This document shows positions 12,310 through 23,699 of a stretch of 64,000 nucleotides of DNA, piece by piece (within the stretch, counting starts at the first letter, position 1; each line of letters begins with the position of its first letter). The notes under the pieces were generated by a model that worked only from the letters and a program-made list of their open reading frames with translations, was not told the origin of the DNA and made no database searches. The position numbers and the translations under genes were made by a program. This DNA is from Anthonomus grandis grandis (lineage: Eukaryota > Arthropoda > Insecta > Coleoptera > Curculionidae), in the NCBI RefSeq assembly GCF_022605725.1, contig NC_065548.1, forward strand, positions 17,021,644 to 17,085,643, written 5' to 3'.

Positions 12310-13430
12310 ATAGCTGGCTTGCAAGATCACTGATAAAAATGTTAAAGAAAGTCATTTCAGGCGAGACTTCTGGGGAACCCCGGACATTGTTAAAAATGGA
12401 AAAAAAAACTTTAAATTCAACTTTAACCCGCTGGTCTCTTTTATCGAATTATGAAGTCAGCAAAAAAAAGCAGTTTATCAGTGGTACCGTCAGTGATGAT
12501 GGTCAATGATTTCACCTAATACCACACTATGTTTGAGTAACTTTTTCAGCATGTTTGATTATTATATTAAAAGTAGTTATTTCGAATTTAACCGAAATTT
12601 CTATCAAGAAAGTCTTGGACTTAGAACCGATAATTGTATATCATTGATTTGCTCAGATGTAGTGATAACATAATTATAAAATACTTGTCTGATCAAACTA
12701 TCTTTTTTTTGTGCCATTTTTTTCTGTGCCTACGGAGGGTGATGGCGAGATTTTTTAAGCTTTAAATTCGTTTCATCCAAGACTATAGTTTACTTTAGAA
12801 TTTAAAGAGAATCACTCTATCTTATTTTTGGATACTAGAGTCATAAATGCCAATAATAGACTCCTCGTAGATGGGTATCATAAACCTACATGATACCCAT
12901 AAAATGTATATGAGATATTAATAAACTATTTTTCAAACCACCAAATCCAACAAAATATTCTCATTATTAGAAAATCGTGCAATATCTCACTCAAGACAAA
13001 TGAGAAAATATTAATTTTATTTAAAAATTCTTTATTAAACATATTACTTACCTGCTCTTATTAGGAAGGAAGTATATAGTAACTGAACTACACATTCGTC
13101 AACCAACACCAGATAACGATAACAATCAAATATAAGAAGACATATTATAAGCTGGTCTACTGACCTAGATCATAGATAAGATCATATTGCTGATCTACAA
13201 TTATCTCTTTGAAATTGTTGTTCAGGGTTATTGTAGCATTGTAGCAATATGTTCGAATAGTTTTGGAATTGCAGAAATAATATTAATTGGTGAGTAGTTT
13301 TTAACATAATTTTTGCTAACACTAATAGTGTTACATAGTTTGGGGAATATATCAGAATCAAGACACTGCTTGAATAAATAGTACAGGGATAAGAGAGATT
13401 TCTTATGATCCAGCACCCTTATTAGCATTC
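12310..13430 (-). pseudogene. Jockey/CR1-type LINE reverse-transcriptase relic
   Basis: The minus strand at 13228-13428 reads FKQCLDSDIFPKLCN, then NYSPINIISAIPKLFEHI, the fingers segment usually written NYRPISLLPxxSKIxE. Downstream at 12310-12376 it reads GVPQKSRLK and then, after a frameshift, NIFISDLAS, matching GVPQGSxLGPxLFxIFINDL. DQRVKVE just before it corresponds to the usual RxQxVxI segment. The middle is decayed and longer than expected, so another insertion or diverged sequence lies within 12500-13200. Confidence 0.65.
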
Positions 13431-13916
13431 AGTTCTAACGATACAATATTTTGTTTGCGGTTTTGCATATTACCAAAGTGAATACATAAATACTTTATGC
13501 AGTTGATGTATCTGCAACGCAATTATATACAATACGGCGTGCGAAAAAATCATCTATTTAACCAGTTTTCTTATTAAATTTACATATCTGTGACGTAAAT
13601 AATAAACAAATTAATGTTTATTTGAAACTTTGTTTTCTTACTCAGATGTGTGTTTAAACACCCGTCTCCTGCTGAATGATTTAATTATGCAAAATAATTA
13701 TATTTACCATTAACATAAAGAAAAATATATAATTGCCTCTTTTTTAAGTTGATGGTTTTTTAAAATTAAATTAGTAATAACGTTATTGGTAAATAACCCC
13801 TTGAGGTATTAAAATTTTTTATGTATTTTTAACATAAAAGTTGCAACATTTTTATCATTTAAATTTTGATACTCTGTATTAAAGATAAAAAGAGAGACGT
13901 TGAAGAAGTTATTGAT
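13431..13916. other. No recognisable gene; left flank of the pogo element
   Basis: AT-rich DNA leading up to the TA at 13917-13918 where the pogo-like element starts. I see no coding similarity. Confidence 0.4.
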
Positions 13917-14383
13917 TAGGGTCAATTGTCCAGTTATTGACCAGTTAAGGAAAACTTTGAAGAATAGATTTTTAATGTATTTTCGTTTTACCATTTTATA
14001 CAAGTTTAGTAATTTTTCTCAACTTTTTGCACTAATAGGATTCATGCTAAGTAAAAAAAAAATCGGTCTTGCTTTGTAAAGTGAAAAGAAAAAAATAATA
14101 GATTGAAAAGACCCACTTCTAGTAATTGACCAATTGATGCTAATACTTGACCACTATATTTTAGTAATTGACCATTCTTTTATTGAATAATTATTGAACA
14201 AATTCATACAAGCCAAACGGCACTTGCAATAAAACACAAGACAAATTTCGAAGATTTTTATTAAAGGTGATTATAAATAATTAAGTTTTGTTTTAAACAG
14301 AAATAGGTTTAGAAAACTTATATTTAATTCTATCCTCAGTACCAATTAGTTCTGGGGTTTCCAATACACATACTATTTGAGAC

Positions 14384-16680
14384 TTATAATATATAATATA
14401 TAATAGCTCTCACATCATTTTCAATAACAGAAAAAATAGTCTTATAATCCCCGGTTGGTCTTAAGGCCTGAACCTCTATTTCTTCTTCACTAAAAAAGTT
14501 CTGTATTATACAAACATAATTATATGTTTTCTTCTTTCCAGGAAAAGCAGCAATAATAAATTCTCCTTTTCTTTTTAGATCATTGAAGTCTTCTGGCAAA
14601 TCCTCATTACTTGAACCCGAAGAACTCCATTCTTCATTTTCACTTTCTGAATCTGAGCTTACATTTTTAATTTTTTTTTAGTTTTGGTGGTGCTTTTACT
14701 GCTTTTTCTAATTTTTCTTCTTTTTCTTATAAGTGCTCTTTGTGTCTTTGCTTCCTCCTTTTCTCTTTTATTTTTTTCCTTTTCTTCATGAAATGAAATC
14801 CATTTTTTTGATGTCGCAGCATATGGCAACCTTTCTCTATATTTTGTTTTAGCTATGGACTAATTTTTTTCAGGAGTTTCCTCGAGCCATAAAATATAAT
14901 CTAAAAATGCCGAACTAATATTTCGTGAATCGACATCAATAGTACCGCTTAAATCTAAACCTAAAAGAGGACTTTGAGGTTTTACCAGAGACAAGGTGTT
15001 AGGTGTTGAAGAACTAGGCTGAGAAGGAGAGAAATGACAGGATGACTCCTTATATCCATCATAATTGATTTTATTGAGAGTTTTATTTTGAGAATGTGAT
15101 GTACTTGGTGTTGCACTAGTTGAATGTGGTGAAGAATCTCTTTGATGTTGATGTAAATTTGGTTGTTTCATTGGAGTTTTTTGTTGAATTTCAACTATTT
15201 TAGCAATGGGGGAAGATGGCAATGGTAAGGTATTTTGGTTACCGTTTTTGTTTTCTTTTATTTCGGCATTTTTACAACACAATCTCAGTTTTTTCCAAAC
15301 ATAAAATAACTCCTTCAGATTCTTCACCTCTCCACTTTCCTGTGGCAGCTAAAGCTTCCCTAAATTCATTAGCTCTTTTAGGTAACATTGTTGATTCTAA
15401 GTATAATAAATGCGGCACGTCGAATTCAGAAGCTTTACTAGCTTTATCAGGTTCTTCATTTGAATCCATTATTTTCTGACTTCGTGATTCATCGTTCATG
15501 CATTTTGCAAAATCAATTGCTTTAGCATTAAATGGGAACAGCCCACATTTTCTAAACCCATTTTTGATTGTTTCTGCGGAGATGTCAGCCACTGCAACAT
15601 TCAGCAAAGCTGGAAAGACTGCCTTTGTAACTGGACTGTTATAGTTTTTTCGTTTCCAGCTAATAACAGTATTTTTCCAATTATTTTTTAAAGGCCTAAA
15701 TAAGGAGACATCTGCCGGCTGTAAAATGTGAGTTGCATTAGGATATAAAGCAAATAACAAAATACCATTATCCTTACAGAATTTGGAAAGGTTATAAGTA
15801 AAGTGCGATTTGTGACCGTCAACTAGATAGAGTACCGGTAATTTAACCCCCATATCTTTTAGTTTTGGTAACAAATTGTTACATACATAATTGTAAAACG
15901 TCTTGGAAGTCATCCAACCTTTTTTTGACCGTACAATTATTCAGTCTGGTGGTGTGTTGCGACAAACTTCGGCCGGTATCCTTTCATAAGGAAGAACGAA
16001 CATTGGGGGATAAAGGTTACCATCTGCTGATCTAGTAAAAAGGACTGTTATTTGTTCCTTCTCAGAACCCGATTTTATTTGATAAAAATTTTTTATTCCT
16101 CTAGGTCCAAGCACTAGTCTGAACTTGGGATTTGACTCGAAACCGGATTCGTCGGAATTAAGGACTCTTCTTGGACCTTCAAATATATCCAGGCAATTTT
16201 CTGTTTCTAGGTACTGTTTCATTTCATTGTGCCACTTTCTAATGCTTTGCTCGGTGACAGCTGCCCTAGCATGATTAATAGATTCAGCATGTCGTTGACT
16301 CAGTTGAGGGTGACGTTTAAGAAAAAGCTGGAACCATTTATCGCCTGGAACACCATCCTTAAATGGAGTTTCGCGCTGACAATATCGGAAACTGTTTGAC
16401 AAAGAGCATTTTTATTTAACGGAATTCCTTTTTTTGCATTGCTTACAACCCATTTAACAATAAGTGTTTCTTCATGAGAGGTTAAGCATGGTTGTGGACC
16501 CATTTTTCTTGTATCAGAAATGTTGTTATTCTTAAGTTTATTTATAATTGTGGAATGGGGCACATTATATGTTCTTCCCGCCTCACATACACCACATATT
16601 TTTAGTTTTACATCAGATATAGCTTTAGTTAGGTCTTCCTCGCTATATTTGAAGAAGACCTTTTTTGACTGGGCAGCCAT
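14384..16680 (-). pseudogene. pogo/Tigger-like transposase, inactivated
   Basis: The gene starts at 16680 (MAAQSKKVFFKYSEEDLTKA) with a pipsqueak-type helix-turn-helix. A frameshift near 16385 leads into the CENP-B-like second DNA-binding segment (DKWFQLFLKRHPQLSQRHAE). The DDE domain keeps LNSDESGF (near 16160), YLVDGHKSH (near 15825) and ILQPADVSLF (near 15710). The last two Asp are separated by 35 residues, the pogo DD35D pattern. An in-frame TGA just before 15940 sits where PPDW would be expected (TGG to TGA). A frameshift near 15320, a TAG at 14858 and a frameshift near 14665 follow, then a conserved C-terminal segment to 14384. It cannot make an intact protein. Confidence 0.88.
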
Positions 16681-16689
16681 GTTCTAAAA

Positions 16690-17174
16690 AAATATATGTT
16701 AGCGTTCTCTATCAAGTGATATGAATCACTATTTGTTGACCACCCAGTACTTGACCACTATAGAAAAGTGGTTAAATACTGGAAATCAACAACAAGAAGA
16801 CATGTTTTTAATAGCAATGTATTTCTGTAAAAATCTTTAATTTTTTTAAATAGAGAAGCAATGAATTTCCTTATTTTACGTAAAATTCTAGTTTTTGACC
16901 ACTTTTTCAACAACTGGTAAAACAAGTATTTTTAAAAAGCAGTAGTTGACAAGTCTTTTTATCTATATTTAATAATAATAAAAAATAAAACTATACACAT
17001 AGAGCTGATCACTAATCTTTACTGAGCATGTTAATAATAAAAATGTTTTTACACCTAGCGTGATGGCGAAGATATGAAGAGATTTTAAGGTCAGTATCTA
17101 CTTACCTTGCTTCTTATTTAAGTTAGAAAATCCACACCCGCGAAACACCCTTACTTTGTAAAATTATAAACACA
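16690..17174. other. Upstream region of the pogo-like transposase gene
   Basis: Non-coding interior of the pogo-like element between its start codon and the nested insertion. It contains two GACCACTATA-type sequences and other TTGACCA repeats that also occur near the element ends, probably transposase-binding subterminal repeats. Confidence 0.45.
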
Positions 17175-17177
17175 CTA

Positions 17178-17613
17178 TAGACCGTGAGGCCAGTGGACAA
17201 AAATGGTTCATGGTAGAATACCATGTGCCATTTGGATATATGAATATTATGTATGTAAGAATTCATTTATTTTTAAAACTACACTCCCCCCCTGGGCTTT
17301 TCTCGAAAAACCAAATGAAAAGTTGTATGAAAATTTGTTGTTTTTTCACGGTAGTATACCATGTGCCTATCGGCCTATCGGAAAATCATCGGCACACGTG
17401 CAGGACTGCCCCTAAGGGGTCTAACGGATCCCTTAACTTGTTAAAAAAATTACAATTTTTTCATGGCAATATACCATGTGCCTTTACAAAATATTAAATA
17501 ATTTTGACACAAAATGCACGTATACTAAATGGCACAGTGATCGGCCGAGCCAAAATATTTTTTAACCTTATAAACATTTGTTAAAAATTTAGGTTAAGTT
17601 TTCATGGTAGTAT
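17178..17613 (+). repeat. Left ~436-bp terminal inverted repeat of the 3.3-kb element
   Basis: Pairs with 19998-20462 with high identity over nearly its whole length. About 23 bp are missing near 17370-17385 relative to the right arm, where the right arm has an extra GTTCGTAAAAG-type segment. It holds four copies of the palindromic motif, at 17209, 17347, 17462 and 17603. The open frames at 17203-17497 come from this repeat and are not genes. Confidence 0.85.
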
Positions 17614-17616
17614 ACT
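17209..17616. repeat. Four palindromic motifs phased at ~140 bp (left side)
   Basis: Mirror-image copies start at 17209, 17347, 17462 and 17603 (spacings 138, 115 and 141). The short middle spacing is explained by the deletion in this arm seen when it is aligned with the right arm. The fourth copy loses the palindrome after TATACT. Confidence 0.75.
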
Positions 17617-17828
17617 GAAAAAAACTTGTTAAAATAAAACTTCAGATCGTGTATAAACTATGTATAAAAAGGCACAAGTTTCTCGTTGAGCATTATCCTA
17701 AAAATGAATTTAAATAACTTTATTAATAAGCAAAAAATGATTATAAACAAGATTTTCAAAACTTTTTATTCATACGTTATGTTTAGGGAAGTAAATTAAT
17801 TAAAACTAATTTATTACTGCCCTATAAA

Positions 17829-19441
17829 TTATACAAAAATTATTTCTCCATCATCAGCTTCATCATATGCATCACTTTCTCTACTGTCCAGATCATCATC
17901 ACTAATGTCATAATTAATTTCTTCCTGTTCCTCACTTCCTTCTCCTTCACTGTCATCATCTAAATCGTCTTTATTATTATATATATAATCGTTTTTATTT
18001 ATTAGTGCTAGCATTAATTCAGTTTGCTTTTCAATGTATTGTATACGTTTAATTAACTGCTTAATTTTTTTAATTATAGGTAATTCGTTATTAGGTACTT
18101 TATAAAATTGTATTTACCTCCTTCGGCAGCAATTTCAGCAGCGATTGCAGCATTACGATGTTCGGGAGTTTCATAAACTGAAAGTATTTTTGTTTAATGT
18201 ATTTTTATTGCTACTTTTGCATGGCTACAATTTACACCAAAACGTTAACTTTTTTCAATCGATGGCTCTAACAAGACGTCTTTATTTGTTTCTGAAAATT
18301 GAAAGGTGAATTTAAAATGAACTTATAGTGTGTATAAGTTCATTACCTTCTTCAACTGATGCATTTAAAATATCAATAACGTTGTCTGGCATTTGGTCCC
18401 CTTTAAACCATTCAATACCGTACTGTTGTTCGCTTTTCAATATCCATCCGTTATTAGGTGGATTTAATATGGTGGGTGCGTATTCGGTGGTTCTACACCA
18501 CATGCTACTGATATACATTGTAAGCAATAAATGTTGCTGCAGCTCACTCTGACATGGAGGTATCATACTCGGCTCGAAGTTGGTCACTGTTGATTTAAAT
18601 AATTCGGTGTTGTGACTCATGGCAAAGTTCTACTAGAACAAAGACTTACGAGCGGCATTCACCGAGTTGCACTTAATCAAACCATTTTTTTTTTGTGGCG
18701 TACATCTCGCACCCAAATTTTTCCATGATTTTTAAGCAGGACTCGTACGCTTTACTATTTATATCGCATGCGACATCGCTTATACTTGCCAAGGTATCAA
18801 TGTATACTTCGTTACCTTGAAAAATTTTCCATAGCTTTGCTTTACCCATCCTGAAAAACGACGAAGTTTCCACGTATAGTTGTAAGTCAAAGTTTAATTG
18901 CATTACGAACGTACATTAAGCAAAAAAAAAGTAACGTTGCGAGATGGCTTCTTTTTGAATTTGTTAATGTTAATGTTAATACTAACCTTATTCAAATCAA
19001 TTTCTTCTTTAGAAGATACAACAATTCCTAGAACCCTAGCGAATAGGTCTCTGTGAACCTTCATTTCCTTAATCTTTCCTGCCACCGTCACCTTCCGTTT
19101 CTTTTTGGAAGAGCTGGCAAAATTAAAAATTTTGTTTCTTTTAATTTGATATTTACCAAAACGGTTTACGTCTTCGCTGCAGGAATGTATCATGTCTTTT
19201 CTCATGGCTTTGCCATTCTGTTTAATGTTTAAACACCATTGCTCAATTTGTTCTGAAACACTTTCGCCAGTAGCGATTTGAAACAGTTTATCTTTTCGAA
19301 CATCTGTTGAAAAAGGATTCATCTTTGACTTAAAATTATCCATGAGGTAGTTAAGTCGCTCTTGAAACTTTCGAATTTGACATTTTTTTAAATCATTAGT
19401 GACGTCTTGTTTATTTTTTAGTCCGCAGTCTTCGAGCACTG
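17829..19441 (-). pseudogene. Spliced gene of unknown function in the 3.3-kb element
   Basis: An acceptor at 19442 opens an exon (to 18987, donor GTTAGT) with FSTDVRKDKLFQIATGE, NIKQNGKAMRKDMIHSCSED and a basic segment up to VHRDLFARVLG. Next, from 18903, comes VETSSFFRMGKAKLWKIFQG and, after an indel in an A-run near 18690 and two adjacent TAG codons, SMIPPCQSELQQHLL and NPPNNGW. I know these blocks as conserved parts of an uncharacterised invertebrate family (GCDTTSxFxGKGK, PPCxxxLxxH, PSPxxxGW), normally separated by a long central region that is missing here. Three phase-1 introns then join exons ending at 18347, 18250-18291, 18118-18177 and 17829-18007, all in frame, giving an acidic tail. 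No function is assigned. Confidence 0.65.
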
Positions 19442-19709
19442 CTGAAAAATGGAAATTAAAGTACTACGAATACCGGGGTTGAAACACCATCTTTGTCGAC
19501 CTACGATAGAATTTAACAGATATGTAAAGCCATTTAACGTTCGATCGAACGTCCCCGAACGTCCGAACGAACGGCACGGCACGATTCGACCTCTTGGAAT
19601 CCTTGACTTTTTCAAACTTTAGAATTTATTTTCAGGGTTATGCTTAAAGAGAACATCGTGCCTTTTTAAAAAACACTTTATTTTATCATTATCTAATAGC
19701 AAACAAGAT

Positions 19710-20431
19710 GGCACAAGGTATACTACCATGAAAACCAAACTTAAATTTTTGGAAACTTTAATGTTCATTTTTGAGGTTATGCTTTACCAGAACCTTGTGC
19801 CTTTTTAAAAACCACTTTATTTCATCATTATTTAATAGCTACCAAGATGGCATAAGGCATACTGCCATGAAAACATAACCTCAATTTTTGACCGGTTTGT
19901 TTACCTGTGCCACTACTTAAGAACAGTATGATCGATGTGCCAATACAGCATATGATTAATACATTCTTATTTTGTATGTTCTTAAAATGGCATATGGTAT
20001 ACTACCATGAAAACTTAACCTAAATTTTTAACAAATGTTTATAAGGTTAAAAAATATTTTGGCTCGGCCGATCACTGTGCGATTTGGTATACGTGCATTT
20101 TGTGTCAAAATTATTCAATATTTTGTAAAGGCACATGGTATACTGTTATGAAAAATTTTAATTTTTTTAACAAGTTAAGGAATCCGTAAGACCCCTTAGA
20201 GGCAGTCCTGCACGTGTGCCGATGATTTTCCGGCATTTGTTTATTGTAAACTTTCTTTTACGAACATAGGCATATGGTATGCTACCGTGAAAAAACAACA
20301 AATTTTCATACAACTTTTCATTTGGTTTTCCGAGAAAAGCTCAGGGGGGGGAGGAGTGTAGTTTTAAAATTAAATTAATTCTTACATACATAATATTCAT
20401 ATATCCAAATGGCACATGGTATTCTACCATG
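19710..20431. repeat. Six palindromic motifs phased at ~140 bp (right side)
   Basis: GGCAYAWGGTATACTACCATG-type motifs start at 19710, 19849, 19989, 20130, 20269 and 20411, with spacings of 139, 140, 141, 139 and 142 bp. The core CATGGTA-3 nt-TACCATG is a perfect inverted repeat in the best copies. Units one and two also share their spacer (GTGCCTTTTTAAAAA, then CACTTTAT and a CAAGATGGCA segment), so at least these two are tandem duplicates; the other spacers differ. Such phasing suggests a protein-binding array for the element's own transposition proteins. Confidence 0.8.
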
Positions 20432-20462
20432 AACCATTTTTGTCCTCTGGCCTCACGGTCTA
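19998..20462 (-). repeat. Right ~465-bp terminal inverted repeat of the 3.3-kb element
   Basis: Reverse complement of the left repeat. The inner edge is the palindromic motif at 19989-20009. A run of eight G at about 20344-20351 mirrors the C run at 17286-17292 on the other side. Confidence 0.85.
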
Positions 20463-20639
20463 CTAGAAACTGGTCACTGCTAGAAAATTGCGGCTGGCAA
20501 TAAGAGTTGTATGATTGGCCGTCCTATAAGACCAATCAAAATGGATAAAAAGAACGGCGTTTTCTTATTTTAGGCGGTAAATTATAAAAATGGTCAAGCA
20601 CTGGCTTCTGGTCAATTACTGGCAATTAACCCTATAATG

Positions 20640-22290
20640 AAATTTCGAAAAAAAATTGGGAAAATACAAGTAGCTCTAGGTGACGTATCTAGGGATATCT
20701 TTTATTTTTTAATAACTTTGCCTTATTTTGTGGTGTAATTTAATTTCAAGAGACTAAAATTAGCGACCGCGCAATCTTTAAAATAAAAAATTATGGTCGA
20801 AAAAATATATTAGAAAACTTTTTAAATAAATCTAAAAAAAAAACATTTAAACTTCTTCAAAAGTATTAGACCTAATAATAGTTGTAAAAAATAAAAATAA
20901 AATAGAACAATTTACATTTAATTTTAAAATGGAATTAGTCTCGGAATTCAAAAAAAATATGCCAAAATATAAAATGATTTTGCACCACACTATAAAAGTT
21001 CCCCAAGAGAGTATTTACAATTTGTAATGATATTGTCGTTTGATATAAATATAATTTTATTTATTTTTAAAATTTAATAAATATATTTTGCATCTTTTTT
21101 TGTAGTATCCCGAGGATCACAATATAAACTTTCTAAATATCGTGGTTCACACAAAAACACACTTCTATGCTTTATGTTCTCTTGACCATTAAAATTTTTC
21201 TTGATTTTGAGTAACTTTTTTTTTGTTATAAAATTATTAATTAAATATACATATTTTTTTTCATGTCATATTTCACAATATTATTCAGAAATACGAGATA
21301 ATTCTGATCATAAATTTTTTAGTAGATAATTATCCGTTAGTAAAACATTATAGCTTTTTCGATCTTTTTTACTACAAATATTATGCTATATTAAATATTG
21401 TGTAACTCCCTAGAAGCCACTTTTGTTATACGAGTTTAACAAGGCACTGTTCTAAATTATAAGGCAATTTGAGTCAATTTATTTGACCTTCTTATGTTAA
21501 GGAATATTATTAACTCGTGATGAACCGTTGCTTAGTTTAGAGACTTTTTCGTACGGGACAGTTGGAAATCCACATATTTTTTTATTTTGATTGATGCTGA
21601 GTCGACTTCTTACTTAGAAAAAAAATTATCATTAAAAAAATATGTTACTAATGATCAAACCCTTTGACACCCTTGATGAGGAAAGATATCTGTATGACAT
21701 TTCTATCCCCTGATTTTATACATAGTATAGGCTAATCGTTTATCCATAAGTGGACAGGCTCAACTGCCTATGGGTCATAGAAATTAATAATAACCAAAAA
21801 AATAACCAAAGCAAAAGTACAATTATTATAAGAACAAAAACTTCTACCATATCAAATTACATAGACAGCAGTTAAGAAAAAAATGAGTAATCTAAAAATC
21901 ATGGAAGAAAGAAAATACTATTTTTTATTTTATCATAAAACTAGCATTGAAAATGGACCTAAGCGAATTTGGAAGACCATTAAATACTGAAGCAGTTTTA
22001 AAAAGAAAACAACTGCAAAGTAAGGCTGATCGAAAACGAATATTTATACGCCTTAGATTGACGTCCTGCACATTTATTCAGAAACTTAATTTTGCACAAG
22101 GGTAACTACAGCAGTTCATGTATGAAACAGCTAACTGATGTAAGAAAGGATCTTTTACATGCAACCAACCAAATATTAATTTTTTTTTTCAAGTTTCGGT
22201 TATATTTTCATAAATTAAAAATAAATTTACTTTACGATATTTGCAGTTTTTGCAAGTGTTCAGGAAACATATCATAGGACTTTGTATTCA
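20640..22290. other. AT-rich DNA with no recognisable gene
   Basis: No coding similarity or element boundary was found. Base composition is uniformly AT-rich with many homopolymer runs. Confidence 0.5.
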
Positions 22291-22294
22291 AATA

Positions 22295-22760
22295 GCTTTT
22301 CAATCATCTGTCTCCGATTTAGGACTTGGTCTCTGGTTCCTCGACCTGGCACAAAACCTGCTTGTTCTGGGTCTATATTAGGAAAAAGATAGCTCCTAAG
22401 TCTTTCTTGTATGATATGCAATAATATTTGGTTACGTGATTTATTTGGGCGATGGTTCTGTAGTTATTGCATTTATCTTTTGGGCCTCTTTTGTGTAGTG
22501 TAATGTATACGGATTTCGTCCATTCTTCGGGCCATTTTTTCGTCTATAGTTTTTGATTTGATAGATCTGGTGCAGCAAGGTGACACCTTTGAGATCAAGA
22601 AATTTTAACATCTCCGCGATGATATTATCTGAGTCAGATTATGTGATTTTGTGTCTTTAAGTTTTTTGAGTGCTTTCTCAACTTGTGACGTGTGACCTGT
22701 GACGAGAATGTGAAAATACTTGACAAATCTTGATATTACAACCTCCGAATATATCATGAG
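22295..22760 (-). pseudogene. RTE-like LINE reverse-transcriptase relic
   Basis: The minus strand reads QVEKALKKLKDTKSHN (near 22700), then WPEEWTKSVYITLHKRGPKD and NNYRTIAQINHVTK (22440-22560). After a frameshift come ILLHIIQERLRSYL, DPEQAGFVPGRGTRDQ and LNRRQMIEKLF. These are consecutive fingers/palm segments of an RTE-type reverse transcriptase (WxxxWxxSxxIPIxKKG, NYRTIxLI, EQAGFxxGRGTxDQ). It is truncated on both sides. Confidence 0.75.
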
Positions 22761-22769
22761 CTTTAAAAG

Positions 22770-23690
22770 AATAATAAATTAAATACTGCAATATTTAACA
22801 ATCTTTAACATGTCTCCTATATACAATAATTCTTTTTATCAATAAATACCTTTGTAGTGATTTTTTTTATGTATTAAATGTTTTCTAATTGATTAAATAT
22901 TAAAAGGAGCTAAATCACTTTAATTAATTTATACTGCACAGATGCCGGAATGACAGAACCTTTTATCATTTTACTGGACAGCGTACCATTGAGTATAAAA
23001 GTAAAAAGATCCAAAATGCGCTTGCTCGACTATGCTAGTAACTCGGGTTTGGCTTAGAAGGAAATTTTTAATCACAAAATAAATTGGCAACCTATGTGAC
23101 CTGCGAAGTTCAGTCTTGAATTCTGCTCATCAAAAATACTGCTTTGTCTAATGATCTTAAGATTTTAAACCGATTAAATCCTGCTATAAGAAAAACTGAA
23201 GAATTTTGAAAGTAGTTTTAGTAATACTAATGAAAAAATTTGACAAAAGCCAAATCATTTGGGAGTTTATCATTTTTTTTAGATTTTAGTTTATAATTTT
23301 GGAAGAAATAATTAATTCCAGGAAATTTCTCTCTTAATCTCTTAAGAAATATACATTGATCTTAGAATTTTTTTTAGTGTTTTTTAACTTCCGTTTGATT
23401 TTTTTTTAAGAAGATAAAAATATTAAGGTAGACGAGTGAATTCGTAAATTACACTATGAAGAGGCAGACACTTAACCAGAAGACAGTCATGATAGTAAAA
23501 AAGAAGCCAGGGTATGCATATGAATAGGCGTGAAATGTATTATAAATACGAGCTAAAAATGTTCTATTTGAACTCATCTTAAGAAAACTGAAGTCATAAC
23601 TGAATTTCTGCCATTTTCAGACCATTTTCAGGTTTCTTTCAAATTATTGTTAATTATTTACTACTTTTTTATAAAAAAGATATCCAGTAA
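22770..23690. other. No recognisable gene
   Basis: AT-rich sequence with no coding similarity that I can see. Confidence 0.4.
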
Positions 23691-23699
23691 AACCCTCAT

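Larger units (their letters stand above)
17178..20462 (-). mobile_element. Unclassified 3.3-kb DNA element with ~440-bp inverted repeats
   Basis: Both ends begin TAGACCGTGAGGCCAG and are flanked by CTA (17175-17177 and 20463-20465), so a 3-bp CTA duplication is the simplest reading; a TA duplication with a shorter element is also possible. The inverted repeats run about 17178-17613 and 19998-20462, with a short deletion in the left arm. They contain phased palindromes. The interior carries a spliced minus-strand gene of a family I cannot link to a known transposase. The insertion interrupts the pogo-like element, so it is younger than it. The internal gene lacks a central part, so this is probably a non-autonomous, internally deleted copy. 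Confidence 0.75.
13919..20632 (-). mobile_element. pogo-like element with TA duplication, host of a nested element
   Basis: TA is present at 13917-13918 and 20633-20634. The ends are inverted copies: GGGTCAATTGTCCAGTTATT at the left and GGGTTAATTGCCAGTAATT read inward from the right, each followed by GACCAG. TTGACCA-type motifs recur subterminally at both sides (14112-14175, 16735-16760, 20590-20620). Removing the nested element at 17178-20462 leaves about 3.4 kb, a normal size for a pogo/Tigger-like transposon. The transposase gene lies on the minus strand at 14384-16680. Confidence 0.82.

Noticed and set aside
17203..17497. Two overlapping forward open frames
   Set aside because: Both lie wholly in the left terminal inverted repeat of the 3.3-kb element and have no homologous meaning.
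17209..20431. Regularly spaced repeats considered as a CRISPR array
   Set aside because: Spacing of ~140 bp, mirror orientation on the two sides, palindromic motif and an insect nuclear context all exclude CRISPR.
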